DNA from: CAZMXP01 sp964570285
Lineage (GTDB): Bacteria > Planctomycetota > PLA2
Direction: 5' to 3'
NCBI GenBank assembly: GCA_964570285.1
Contig: CAZMXP010000053.1
Span: 1 to 33,503 of the forward strand
Length of the DNA: 33,503 bases
Under the pieces are notes generated by a model. That model worked only from the letters and a program-made list of their open reading frames with translations. It was not told where the DNA came from and did not search any database. Below, in pieces: positions 1 through 7,957 of this stretch (position 1 is its first letter; each line of letters begins with the position of its first letter). A program made the position numbers and the translations under genes.

Positions 1-4
1 CCGA

Positions 5-50
5 ACCGGCCAGAATTTCCGGAACTCACCGGCCAGAATTTCCGGAACCC
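5..50. repeat. Two direct copies of a 23-bp repeat
   Basis: Two tandem copies (5-27 and 28-50) differ at one base. Each contains the 8-bp palindrome TTCCGGAA, and bases 1-4 resemble the tail of a further copy cut by the window edge. Short tandem repeats of this kind occur at the ends of some insertion sequences, for example the multiple terminal repeats of IS21-like elements, but no transposase is visible, so the element type is a guess. The repeat itself is read directly from the sequence. Confidence 0.6.
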
Positions 51-90
51 ACAGGGGTGACAGGAGGCCCTCCCCGGAGCAGGGGGCGTG

Positions 91-102
91 TCGAGTACTC
101 GA
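91..102. repeat. 12-bp perfect palindrome
   Basis: TCGAGTACTCGA is a perfect palindrome in a non-coding stretch between the 23-bp repeats and the tRNA fragment. It could be a protein-binding site or chance. Apart from the repeats, this palindrome and the tRNA fragment, bases 1-251 show no gene I can support. Confidence 0.35.
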
Positions 103-185
103 ACAGGATGTGCAGAATGTCGTGGGAGAGAGCAGCGCAAGTCCGCAGGCACGTCGTAGCTGACGCATCTACAGCGTTGCGCAGC

Positions 186-232
186 TGACCCCGGCCGGAT
201 TCGCACCGACGACCTGCGGTTTAGGAAACCGC
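186..232 (-). pseudogene. 3' half of a tRNA-Arg (anticodon CCU)
   Basis: Read on the minus strand this is the anticodon arm to the 3' end of a tRNA. The 5-bp anticodon stem (232-228 with 220-216) encloses a 7-nt loop TTCCTAA with anticodon CCT. A 5-nt variable loop follows, then a T arm with 5 pairs (210-206 with 198-194, one G-T) and loop TGCGAAT, then the acceptor 3' strand (193-187) and an A at 186. No D arm or matching 5' acceptor strand lies upstream; that space runs straight into the EF-G stop codon. No CCA is encoded. It is therefore a fragment, not a working tRNA gene. Such 3' halves are typically left by integration of mobile elements at tRNA genes. The structure is seen; the att-site reading is inference. 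Confidence 0.6.
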
Positions 233-249
233 GGCCCTGCGCGGTTTCC
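224..249. repeat. Inverted repeat, 9 bp arms, 8-nt spacer
   Basis: GGAAACCGC at 224-232 pairs with GCGGTTTCC at 241-249. It begins just after the EF-G stop codon and its left arm is shared with the anticodon arm of the tRNA fragment. It could act as the EF-G transcription terminator, although no T-run follows on the minus strand. Alternatively it could be the paired core-type sites of a tyrosine recombinase attachment site. Both readings are inference. Confidence 0.45.
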
Positions 250-251
250 CC

Positions 252-2309
252 CTACTTCTTCTCGCGCCGGGCGAGCGCCTCCTTGACGACCGTCTCGGCG
301 ATGCTCTCCGGCACCGGCGCGTAGGTGAGCGGCTCCATCGCGTAGGTGCCGCGGCCGGCGGTCATGCTTCGGAGGTAGGTCGCGTAGTTGAACATCTCGG
401 CCAGCGGCACGCGCCCCTTCACCTGCGAGAAGTTGCCGCGCGCCTCCTCGATCGACTCGATCTCGGCGCGGCGCGCGTTCAGCGAGCCGATGATGTCGCC
501 CATGTGGTCGGTCGGCATCTGCACGGCGATGCGCATGATCGGCTCGAGGATCGTGACCCCGCGCGCGACCGCCTCCTCGAAGGCGAGGCGGGCGGCCTCC
601 TGGAAGGCCATCTCCGAGGAGTCGACCGCGTGGAACTTGCCGTCGAAGAGCTCCGCCTTGACCTGCACGAACGGGAAGCCCGTCCTGCCGCCGCGCTCGC
701 AGCAGGCGGCGATGCCCTTGCGTACCGCGGGGATGTACTCGCGGGGCACCGTGCCGCCGACGATGCCGTCGATGTACTCGAGCTCGTTGGTGGTGCCGAC
801 GCCGAAGCGCATGTTGACGACCGCGTACTGGCCGCGGCCGCCCGACTGCTTGACGTGGCGCCCCTCGACCTCGCACTCGCGCCGGAAGCGCTGGCGGTAG
901 GCGACGCGCGGCGCGCCCACATCGACGGGCATCTTGAACTCGCCCTTCAGGCGGTTCGTGATCACCTCGAGGTGGAGTTCGCCCATGCCGGCGATGACCG
1001 TCTCCGTCGTCTCCGGGTCGGTGAAGTGCCGGAAGCTCGGATCCTCGCGCCCGAGCGCCGCGAGCGCCTCGCCCAGCTTGTCGCGGTCGGCGCGGTTCTT
1101 CGGCGCGATCGCCATCGAGATGACGGCGTCGGGGAAGTCCATCGACTCGAGGAGGATCGGCTCGTCCTTCGTGCAGAGCGTGTCCCCGGTGGTCGCCTCC
1201 TTGAGGCCGATCGCGGCGACGATCTGGCCGGCGATCGCCTTGTCCACCGCCTCGCGGTCGGCGGCCTTCATCATGCAGAGGCGCCCGACGCGCTCCATCG
1301 TGTGCTTGCGCGTGTTCCAGACCGCGTCGCCGCGGTTGAGCGTGCCCGAGTAGATGCGCAGGAAGGTGAGGTCGCCGGTCCGGTCGTGGATCGTCTTGAA
1401 GGCGAGCATCGAGAGCGGCGCGTCGGGGCTCGCCTCGCGCAGCACCGCCTCGCCCTTCTCCCCGGTCGCCTTGGTGGGGGGCAGGTCGAGCGGCGACGGC
1501 AGGTAGTCCACGACGCCGTCGAGCAGCCGCTGGATGCCCTTGTCCTTCAGCGCCGATCCGCAGTAGACCGGCTGCACGTCGTTGGCGATGACCGCGGCGC
1601 GCAGCACGCGCTGGATCTCCTCGACGGTGACCTCGTCGCCGCCGAGGTACTTCTCGAGAAGCACCTCGTCGCGCTCGCTGACCGCCTCGAGAAGCTCCGT
1701 GCGGGCCACCGCGACCTCGTCGCTCATCTCCCCCGGAATCGGGATCTCGACCCGCTCCTCGAGCGACTTGTAGTGCCACGCCTGCATGCGGACGAGATCG
1801 ACGATGCCGGAGAACGACGACTCGCGGCCGATCGGGAGCTGCACAGGGACCGCCCGGGCGCCGAGCATCTCGCGGATGCTCTTGACGGCCTTGTGGAAGT
1901 CCGCCCCCGGCTTGTCCATCTTGTTGATGAAGCAGAGGCGCGGCACGCCGTAGCGCTCCGCCTGCCGCCAGACGGTCTCGGACTGCGGCTCCACCCCCTC
2001 GCTCGCGTCGAAGACGCAGATCGCGCCGTCGAGCACGCGCATCGAGCGCTCCACCTCGATCGTGAAGTCGACGTGGCCGGGCGTGTCGATGATCGTGATC
2101 GTGTGGTCGCGCCACGGCACGTTGACGGCGGCCGCGGTGATCGTGATGCCGCGGGCGCGCTCCTCCTCCATGTAGTCCATCGTGGCGGCGCCGTCGTGGA
2201 CCTCGCCGATCCGGTGGATGCGGCCGGTGACTTTCAGGATGCGCTCGGTGACCGTGGTCTTCCCGGCGTCGATGTGGGCCATGATGCCCACGTTGCGGTG
2301 CATCTGCAT
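252..2309 (-). CDS. fusA: Translation elongation factor G
   Basis: GTPase that drives ribosome translocation and, with RRF, ribosome recycling in the cytoplasm. The 685-residue product is close to the usual EF-G length. P-loop AHIDAGKT is at residues 11-18, followed by G3 DTPGH, G4 NKMD and a G5-like GSALKDKG. Domain IV carries the conserved QSGGRGQY, and the end has the HMGDIIGSLNARR and MFNYAT-LRSMT signatures of domain V. The ATG at 2309 is chosen because homology begins there and a GGCGAGG ribosome-binding site sits about 7 nt upstream; the open frame further upstream has no EF-G similarity. No rpsL, rpsG or tuf gene is adjacent on the visible side, so this may be a second EF-G copy rather than the str-operon one. 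Family assignment is certain; the exact paralogue is not. Confidence 0.96.
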   Translation of the reverse strand: MQMHRNVGIMAHIDAGKTTVTERILKVTGRIHRIGEVHDGAATMDYMEEERARGITITAAAVNVPWRDHTITIIDTPGHVDFTIEVERSMRVLDGAICVFDASEGVEPQSETVWRQAERYGVPRLCFINKMDKPGADFHKAVKSIREMLGARAVPVQLPIGRESSFSGIVDLVRMQAWHYKSLEERVEIPIPGEMSDEVAVARTELLEAVSERDEVLLEKYLGGDEVTVEEIQRVLRAAVIANDVQPVYCGSALKDKGIQRLLDGVVDYLPSPLDLPPTKATGEKGEAVLREASPDAPLSMLAFKTIHDRTGDLTFLRIYSGTLNRGDAVWNTRKHTMERVGRLCMMKAADREAVDKAIAGQIVAAIGLKEATTGDTLCTKDEPILLESMDFPDAVISMAIAPKNRADRDKLGEALAALGREDPSFRHFTDPETTETVIAGMGELHLEVITNRLKGEFKMPVDVGAPRVAYRQRFRRECEVEGRHVKQSGGRGQYAVVNMRFGVGTTNELEYIDGIVGGTVPREYIPAVRKGIAACCERGGRTGFPFVQVKAELFDGKFHAVDSSEMAFQEAARLAFEEAVARGVTILEPIMRIAVQMPTDHMGDIIGSLNARRAEIESIEEARGNFSQVKGRVPLAEMFNYATYLRSMTAGRGTYAMEPLTYAPVPESIAETVVKEALARREKK

Positions 2310-2714
2310 GGCATCGCCTCGCCCGTTGCGGGCCTTGGACTGGGGTAGGGTAGCCTGCGCCGGTCCGGCCGGAAGAGGGGGAGTCGCAGGAATGGATCTG
2401 GTCGTCACGGTGCCATCGCTCCCTTGAAAGGGGCCATAAAGACACAGTCGATCGCAGGATGGCACCGGCGACCGACAAGCCACGCATTGGACCACAGCAC
2501 ATCGGAAAGTCCAGCCGGGGAGTGAAGGGGGCCAATTTCCGCAGGGGGGCTCCCCGGGGCCCGCTTCCGGGGACCAGGGATGATTGGGGGGGCCGGGGGC
2601 AGGCCGCCCGCCCGTGGTCGGCTCGACGGCGACCTCGCCGGGCCCCGGCCGCGCCGCGCACGCCATTTCTCGAGCAGCCAAACTTGTCCCGACCCCCTGA
2701 TAGGTAGACGGGCC
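2310..2714. other. Divergent intergenic region, fusA / TPR operon
   Basis: 405 bp between two divergently transcribed genes, which must hold both promoters. No convincing -35/-10 pair was seen on either strand. It contains G/C-rich short inverted repeats around 2551-2572 and G-runs around 2586-2602. Open frames here have the shadow composition typical of such G+C-rich DNA, and I see no gene. Confidence 0.5.
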
Positions 2715-4394
2715 ATGGTGATGGAGTCCGAGGATCCCGAGGTCCGGCTGGAGCGGGCGATGGAGCGCTTCCACGAGGGGCGCGTCGCGGAGGCGGAGCG
2801 CTCCCTGCGGTCGCTGCTCGCGCTGGGTTTCGCGTCGGCGGAGGTCCACCTCTACCTCGGCCACTGCGCGCTCGATCGCGAGGACTTCGCCGCGGCGATG
2901 GCCCACTACCGCGCGGCGCGGCGGGCCCACCCCGAGCGCGCGGAGGTGCACCTCGGGCTCGGCGTGCTCGCGGCCCGACGCCTGCGCTTCGATCGCGCGA
3001 CGCGCCACCTGCGCCGGGCCCTGCGCCTCGATCCGGCACTGAAGGAGGCGCTCGACAACCTGATCCTCTGCTATACGGCCTTGGGCCTGCCCAGGCGCGC
3101 GCTCTGCAGCTACCGGAAGTCGGTCCGGCTCGATCCCGACTGCCCCCACGCGCACTTCAACGTGGGGTTCCTCCACCTGGAGGCGGGGGAGATCGAGGCG
3201 GCGAGGAGGGTCTGGACGCGCGCGCTCGCGCTCGATCCAGGCTATCCCGACGCCGAACGCATGGTCGCCTCCTGCGACCGCCTCGAGGGCAGGCTGGACG
3301 AGTCGCGGCGCAGGCTGGAGCGGCTGCTGAAGGACGATCCGCGCGATGCCCTTGCGCTCTGCGACCTGGGGCAGGTCCACGAGTTGCGCGTCGAATGGCA
3401 GAGCGCGCTCCTGGCCTATCGTCGCGCGCTGGAGGTCGATCCGCTGCTGGCCCGCGTGCGCTGCCGGCTGGGCGTGATCTGCCGGGAGCACGGCCTGCCG
3501 GAGGAGGGGCTCGAGCACCTCCGCCGCGCGGTGCGCGACGATCCGGAGGACTGCGGCCTCGCTCTCCCGCTCGCCCGCGCGCTGCTCGCGCAGGGCGATC
3601 CGGAGGGGGCGCGGGGGACCATGCGCGCCGCGGTGCGCGCCTCCTTCGACGACCCCGAGGCGCACGCGCAGCGCGCCATCCTGCTCGCGGACATGGGGCA
3701 GCAGGCGCGCGCTGCCGCGGGCTTCCGGCGCGCCTCGAGGCTGGAGCCGCGATCGGCGGACTACCGGTGCGGGCTCGGTCGCACGCTGCTCGCCGCCGGG
3801 GCGCGAGCGCGCGGGCTCGCGGTGCTGGAGGAGGCGGCCAGGGAGTTCGCGCAGGATCCGATGCCCCATGCGCTGCTCGCGGAGGCGGCCCTCGCGGGGG
3901 GGGAGCCCGGGATGGCGGTTTCGCTGCTCAGTCGAGCGCTCAAGGTGCTGCCGCGCCACCCCGGCCTGACGCTCTCCCTCGCCGAGTCCTACCTGCGGCT
4001 CGGGCGGATTCCGAGGGCGATCGCCCTCGCGACCCGTGCCGGGATCAGCGGTGCCGCGGAGGAGGAGAGCCTCGACCTGATCGCCCGCGCGCACTTGGCC
4101 CGGGGGGACTACCCGCGGGTGCTCGCCCTGGCGGAAAAGCTCCTGAGCCTGCGCCCGGACGATCCGCGCGGCTTCGCCCTCCGCGGGCGCGCGCGCCTTG
4201 GAGGCGGAGACCCGGGCGAGGCCGCGCAGGACCTGAGGCGGTACGTGCGCTCGCGCCCCCACGATCCGCAGGGGTACCACGCGCTCGCCCGCTGCCTCGA
4301 GGCGCTCGGCGACGGCGAGGCGGCGCAGTCCCAGGCGCGCCTCGGGGCATTCGTGGAGGGGGCGCGCGAGGGCGGGCCAGCGCGGCGCCGATGA
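2715..4394 (+). CDS. TPR-repeat protein
   Basis: A 559-residue protein built almost entirely of tetratricopeptide repeats, about sixteen 34-residue helical hairpins, with recurring features such as A-x-x-x-Y/L-R-R-A-L-x-L-D-P. There is no signal peptide or membrane segment, so it is probably cytoplasmic. TPR arrays bind partner proteins; the partner cannot be read from the sequence. The ATG at 2715 is chosen over an in-frame ATG at 2580 because the upstream residues are low-complexity Gly/Arg/Pro and do not look like TPR. A second in-frame ATG at 2721 is possible. It is the first of three plus-strand genes. Its stop overlaps the next start as ATGA, so it is likely co-translated with the Nudix protein. 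Confidence 0.85.
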   Translation: MVMESEDPEVRLERAMERFHEGRVAEAERSLRSLLALGFASAEVHLYLGHCALDREDFAAAMAHYRAARRAHPERAEVHLGLGVLAARRLRFDRATRHLRRALRLDPALKEALDNLILCYTALGLPRRALCSYRKSVRLDPDCPHAHFNVGFLHLEAGEIEAARRVWTRALALDPGYPDAERMVASCDRLEGRLDESRRRLERLLKDDPRDALALCDLGQVHELRVEWQSALLAYRRALEVDPLLARVRCRLGVICREHGLPEEGLEHLRRAVRDDPEDCGLALPLARALLAQGDPEGARGTMRAAVRASFDDPEAHAQRAILLADMGQQARAAAGFRRASRLEPRSADYRCGLGRTLLAAGARARGLAVLEEAAREFAQDPMPHALLAEAALAGGEPGMAVSLLSRALKVLPRHPGLTLSLAESYLRLGRIPRAIALATRAGISGAAEEESLDLIARAHLARGDYPRVLALAEKLLSLRPDDPRGFALRGRARLGGGDPGEAAQDLRRYVRSRPHDPQGYHALARCLEALGDGEAAQSQARLGAFVEGAREGGPARRR

Positions 4395-5044
4395 GCGAGC
4401 AGGTCTATGTGGTTTCGCGGGACGCGCTCTTCCCCGGAGGCGCCCCGCACGGATTCCTGCGCGGCCTGGACGACGCGCTGCCGTGCATCTACCGGTGCGG
4501 GTGGTTCGCCGAGCGGGGGCCGGTCGAGGAGGACCCGTCGTTGAAGCAGGTCATCCCCTACGCGCTGCTCCTGCGCGGGGAGGAGATCTTCTGCTTTGAG
4601 CGCTCGCGCCGGGGAGGGGAGAGGCGTCTTCACGGCCTGCGCTCGATCGGCGTCGGGGGCCACGTCAATCCGGTGGACCGGGAGGATGTGGTGCTGCGGG
4701 CGCTGCGGCGCGAGATCGACGAGGAGGTGATCGTGCCCGCCGGCTGGGAGGCGCGCATCGTCGGCCTCCTGAACGACGACACGACGCCCGTCGGATCGGT
4801 CCATGTCGGGGTCGTCGCGGTGGTCGAGACGCCGCCGGGCGTGGTGCGCGTGCGCGAGGCGGATAGGATGACCGGCTCCTTCGTGGGGCTGCACGAGCTT
4901 CTCGACCTCCACCGGCAAGAACGCGCGAGCTTCGAGTCGTGGACGGCGCTGCTGCTCGACCGGATCGAGGAGGTTCTTCTATGGGACAGACCGCCCGACT
5001 CTTCTACGCCGACTCGGAGACCGACTCGGACCTCTACTACCTGA
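4391..5044 (+). CDS. Nudix-fold phosphoesterase (COG4112-like)
   Basis: A 217-residue protein with a Nudix-type core. KQVIPYALLL at about residues 52-61 and the SIGVGGHVNP-D segment at about 85-96 match the COG4112 predicted phosphoesterases of the MutT/Nudix superfamily. The catalytic helix carries REIDEE (107-112), matching the REUXEE part of the Nudix box, but the first Gly is 8 rather than 6 positions before the first conserved Glu, as is typical of this divergent group. Nudix enzymes hydrolyse a nucleoside diphosphate linked to a variable moiety; the substrate is unknown. The start overlaps the TPR stop (ATGA), and the 3' end overlaps the following peptidase gene by 64 bp, so the last ~20 residues are Pro/Thr/Arg-rich read-through of that gene's start region. 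Confidence 0.85.
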   Translation: MSEQVYVVSRDALFPGGAPHGFLRGLDDALPCIYRCGWFAERGPVEEDPSLKQVIPYALLLRGEEIFCFERSRRGGERRLHGLRSIGVGGHVNPVDREDVVLRALRREIDEEVIVPAGWEARIVGLLNDDTTPVGSVHVGVVAVVETPPGVVRVREADRMTGSFVGLHELLDLHRQERASFESWTALLLDRIEEVLLWDRPPDSSTPTRRPTRTSTT

Positions 5045-6132
5045 CCGGGTTCCTCGCGGGCGACCCCTTCCTGCTGCTGGAGGCCGGGGGGAAGCGGACG
5101 CTCTTCCTCAACGACCTGGAGGTGGACCGCGCGCGGCCGCTCGCCGGGGCCGGAAGACGGATCGACGAGGTCGTGCGGCTGGAGGAGATCACCGACCGCA
5201 TCAAGAAGGACCACCCGGAACCGCCCCCCGAGCCGGTCTCGCGCATCGGGCTGCACGTGCTCTATCTGGCCCGCGACCGCGGGATCACCGCGTTCGAGGT
5301 TCCCGCGCGCTTCCCCGTCGGCCTCGCCGACGTGCTGCGCGGCCACGGGCTCGGCGTGCAGTGGCGGCCCGGGCCGTTCGTGCCCGAGCGCACGATCAAG
5401 CTCCCCGACGAGGTCGAGAAGATCCGGCAGGCGGTACGCCACACCGAGGAGGCGATGGTCGCGGGCATCGACCACATCCGGCGCGCGACCATCCGCGGCA
5501 CGCAGCTCGTCGACGGGGACGTGCCGCTGACGAGCGAAGCGGTGCGGGCGACGATCGCGCGCGCGCTGCTCGATCGCAACTGCTTTTGCCCGACGATCAT
5601 CGTCGCCGGCGGCGAGCAGGGCTGCGACCCCCACGAGCGCGGCCACGGCCCGCTGCCCGCCCACGTGCCGATCATCCTCGACGTCTTCCCGCGCCACCTC
5701 GGCAACCGCTACCACGGCGACCTGACGCGCACCGTCGTCCGGGGCAAGGCCTCGCCGACCGCCCGGCGCATGTTCGAGGCCGTGCGGGAGGCGAAGGGAC
5801 GCGCCGAGGGGATGCTGCGCGACGGCGTGGATGGGCTCGAGGTCCACTCGGCGGTGAAGAAGACCTTCGACGACGCGGGATTCGAGACCGGGCTCCGGGA
5901 CGGACGCAACGTGGGGTTCTTCCACGGCACCGGCCACGGGCTCGGCCTCGACGTGCACGAACTGCCGCGCATCTCCCGCGTCCACGACGCGATGCGGGCG
6001 GGCCATGTCGTCACGATCGAACCGGGCCTCTACTACCCCGGCGAGGGCGGCGTCCGTCTCGAGGACGACCTGCTCGTCACGGCCAACGGCTGCGAGAACC
6101 TCGGTTCGCTCGGCAACGAGTTCGAGGTCTGA
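4981..6132 (+). CDS. M24 metallopeptidase (Xaa-Pro aminopeptidase/prolidase type)
   Basis: A 383-residue pita-bread-fold peptidase of family M24, cytoplasmic with no signal peptide. The five metal ligands are all present: D234 (ILDVFP), D247 (GDLTRT), H319 (GTGHG), E347 (IEPGLYY) and E361 (RLEDD), so a dinuclear-metal active enzyme is expected. The N-terminal ~135 residues form the creatinase/prolidase-like domain. Enzymes of this type release N-terminal residues before proline or cleave X-Pro dipeptides; which one cannot be told here. The ATG at 4981 is favoured by a GAGGAGG ribosome-binding site about 8 nt upstream, inside the Nudix gene. It is the last gene of the TPR-Nudix-M24 operon. Confidence 0.93.
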   Translation: MGQTARLFYADSETDSDLYYLTGFLAGDPFLLLEAGGKRTLFLNDLEVDRARPLAGAGRRIDEVVRLEEITDRIKKDHPEPPPEPVSRIGLHVLYLARDRGITAFEVPARFPVGLADVLRGHGLGVQWRPGPFVPERTIKLPDEVEKIRQAVRHTEEAMVAGIDHIRRATIRGTQLVDGDVPLTSEAVRATIARALLDRNCFCPTIIVAGGEQGCDPHERGHGPLPAHVPIILDVFPRHLGNRYHGDLTRTVVRGKASPTARRMFEAVREAKGRAEGMLRDGVDGLEVHSAVKKTFDDAGFETGLRDGRNVGFFHGTGHGLGLDVHELPRISRVHDAMRAGHVVTIEPGLYYPGEGGVRLEDDLLVTANGCENLGSLGNEFEV

Positions 6133-6168
6133 CCGACGTCGGGCGCCACGAGAAGGCGGTCCGCAGCG

Positions 6169-6181
6169 CGGCCTTCGGCCG
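6169..6181. terminator. Possible bidirectional terminator hairpin
   Basis: A 5-bp hairpin (CGGCC-TTC-GGCCG) followed by TCACTCTTT lies in the 97-bp gap where the M24 gene (plus) and the small membrane-protein gene (minus) converge. The position fits a terminator; the stem is short and the T-tract imperfect. Confidence 0.3.
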
Positions 6182-6229
6182 TCACTCTTTGGGTCGAGGC
6201 GTGGAGCCGCGCGGCGCCCTTTCGCCGGG

Positions 6230-6481
6230 TCAGCGCCGGCGCCGCTTGGCGGAGACCCCGAGAAGGAACAGGAGCAGGAGGGCACCTCCGGTCGCCATCA
6301 CGAGGGTGCCGGTGAAGCCGCCGAAGGTGACCCCGAGCATCGGGAAGAGCCAGCCGCCGAGCAGGCCGCCGAGCACGCCCACGACGATGTTGCCGAGCAC
6401 GCCGAATCCGGAGCCCTTGAGGATCTGCCCCGCGAGCCAGCCCGCCGCCGCGCCGATGAGGATGAACCAGAGAAAGTCCAT
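6230..6481 (-). CDS. GlsB/YeaQ/YmgE family small membrane protein
   Basis: An 83-residue protein of the transglycosylase-associated family (Pfam PF04226), despite that name not an enzyme. Three hydrophobic Gly-rich segments span about residues 3-20, 27-46 and 54-75. The family hallmark is visible as GAAAGWLAGQI near residue 10 and the GNIVVGVLGGLLGGWLF segment, and the protein ends in a basic KRRRR tail. Members are inner-membrane proteins often linked to stress responses. The ATG at 6481 has AGGA about 9 nt upstream. The gene lies 33 bp downstream of the hydrolase gene on the same strand and may be co-transcribed with it. Confidence 0.9.
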   Translation of the reverse strand: MDFLWFILIGAAAGWLAGQILKGSGFGVLGNIVVGVLGGLLGGWLFPMLGVTFGGFTGTLVMATGGALLLLFLLGVSAKRRRR

Positions 6482-6514
6482 GGGGGGCGTTCCTAGCCAA
6501 TCGGCGTCGCGACG

Positions 6515-7897
6515 TCAATCCAGCGCGAACTTCTCGAGGAAGGCGTGGATCACCTCGTGGAACTTCCCGTTGGCCTCGATGAAGGGCCGCGCGCGCGCCT
6601 CCTTCAGCGGTGCGACGAGGGAGCGGGGGAAGTGCTCGCCGATGCGCATCATGTCGGGGTGGCCGGAGAAGGGGCTGCCCGCGCTGTAGAGGAAGAGCGC
6701 CGGAAGGTCGAGCTTGGCCCGCTTTCCCCAGACGAGGTCGGGGACCGTCGCGAACCCCTGCGGCACGCGCGCCTGTTCGAAGAGGCTGCCGATCTCGAGG
6801 TCGGCCCCGTCGTGGAACGCCTGCGCGAGGCCGAGCGCCTGCATCCGGTCGAGCGTCGCCTCGTTGAAGGGCACGCTGTTCTCGTGCAGCAGCGTCTTCG
6901 CGATCCACCGCTCGGCGGCATTGCCCCGCGCGGCGCCTCGCCGCAGGGCCTCCCCGTAGGCCAGCCGGTCGAGCGCGGTGTCGATCAGCACGAGCGCGCT
7001 GCAGCGCGCGGGGTAGAGCTGCGCGTAGCGCATCGCGAACCAGCCGGAGGCGCCCTCGGCGAGCAGCAGGCAGCGCTCGATGCCGTGGCTCTCGCGGAAC
7101 TTCTCGAGCGCGCGCGCGAGGCGGTCGACGGGGTAGACGGGCAGGTCGCCGCCAAAGCCGCTCCTGCCGGTGAGATCCTGCACCGTGGGCAACCCGACCC
7201 ATGTCAACGTCGCCCGTTCGCGCAGCGGCAGCAGGTAGGGCCCGTAGGCCGCGGTGCTCCAGCCGAACTGCGGCAGCACGAGCACGTGGATCGGGGGCCG
7301 CCCGCCCCGTCCCTCCCCCGGGATGGCCGCGACCGTGCGCGTCTCCAGCACGATCCCCTCGTAGGTGCCCTTCTTGCCGGCCGCGTCCGCGGGCTCGAAA
7401 CGGGGATCACGCTCGTGCTCGCGCCACCACGAGGCCCACGCGGCGGGGTCGAGCAGGCAGGGGGCGGGGGTCAGCGCGCGCAGCGTCTCCGCGATCACCA
7501 GCCGGGCGCGGGGGTCGCCCTCCGCGGAGAGCGCCGTGATCAGCGCCGAAACGGCCCGCCGGTCCCTGAAGTGCACCAGCGCGCGAGCCGCCGCGCGCCG
7601 CACGGGGGCCTCGCGGTCCTTGTTGAGCGCGAGCCCGAGCAGCGTCGCATCCCCCAGTTCGGGCTCGAGAAGGCAGGCCCAGGCGATCGCCTCCCGCACG
7701 CGGGGGCGCTCGTCCCGCAGCAGCGCGACCCGCAGGGGCTTTGGGTCAGTCGCCCTCGCCAGCGCGCGTACGGCCGCCCAGCGCTCCTCCCACCGGTCCG
7801 AGGCGGCGGCCTCGAACAGGTCGTCGCCCTCGCCGGCTGCCGGGGTCTGAGCCCCCCAGAGCAGCCACGCAGCGAAGAGGGCGACCCACGGGCGCAT
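6515..7897 (-). CDS. Secreted HEAT-repeat / alpha-beta hydrolase fold protein
   Basis: A 460-residue protein with a signal peptide (1-21, cleavage near TPAAG). HEAT-like helical repeats follow at about 30-145 (VRALA, VREAIAWA and VRRAAARALVHF hairpins), then an alpha/beta-hydrolase-like domain at about 180-460. The probable nucleophile elbow is EGASGW (S284), followed by MRYAQLYPARCSALVLIDT, which resembles the hydrolase helix and strand after the elbow. The second small residue of G-x-S-x-G is replaced by Trp. A C-terminal FHEVIH (about 448-453) could supply the catalytic His. The fold is fairly clear; activity and substrate are unknown, and the altered elbow leaves open a non-catalytic role. 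The ATG at 7897 is chosen because it begins the signal peptide. Confidence 0.75.
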   Translation of the reverse strand: MRPWVALFAAWLLWGAQTPAAGEGDDLFEAAASDRWEERWAAVRALARATDPKPLRVALLRDERPRVREAIAWACLLEPELGDATLLGLALNKDREAPVRRAAARALVHFRDRRAVSALITALSAEGDPRARLVIAETLRALTPAPCLLDPAAWASWWREHERDPRFEPADAAGKKGTYEGIVLETRTVAAIPGEGRGGRPPIHVLVLPQFGWSTAAYGPYLLPLRERATLTWVGLPTVQDLTGRSGFGGDLPVYPVDRLARALEKFRESHGIERCLLLAEGASGWFAMRYAQLYPARCSALVLIDTALDRLAYGEALRRGAARGNAAERWIAKTLLHENSVPFNEATLDRMQALGLAQAFHDGADLEIGSLFEQARVPQGFATVPDLVWGKRAKLDLPALFLYSAGSPFSGHPDMMRIGEHFPRSLVAPLKEARARPFIEANGKFHEVIHAFLEKFALD

Positions 7898-7957
7898 CAC
7901 CGTATTGGAACGCAACGGCCCCGTGACCCGCCAGCCCCGTGCGCTCTTGCTCGCGAA

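Noticed and set aside
186..254. A complete tRNA gene next to fusA
   Set aside because: No D arm and no 5' acceptor strand pair with the 3' strand; the upstream bases are the fusA stop codon and hairpin.
504..2348. 614-codon plus-strand frame opposite fusA
   Set aside because: EF-G on the minus strand is certain; this frame is its complement with repetitive Asp/Leu/Arg/Val content and no domain.
2310..4280. Upstream extension of the EF-G reading frame to 1342 codons
   Set aside because: The extra N-terminus is antisense to the TPR gene, has no EF-G similarity, and a proper start with a ribosome-binding site exists at 2309.
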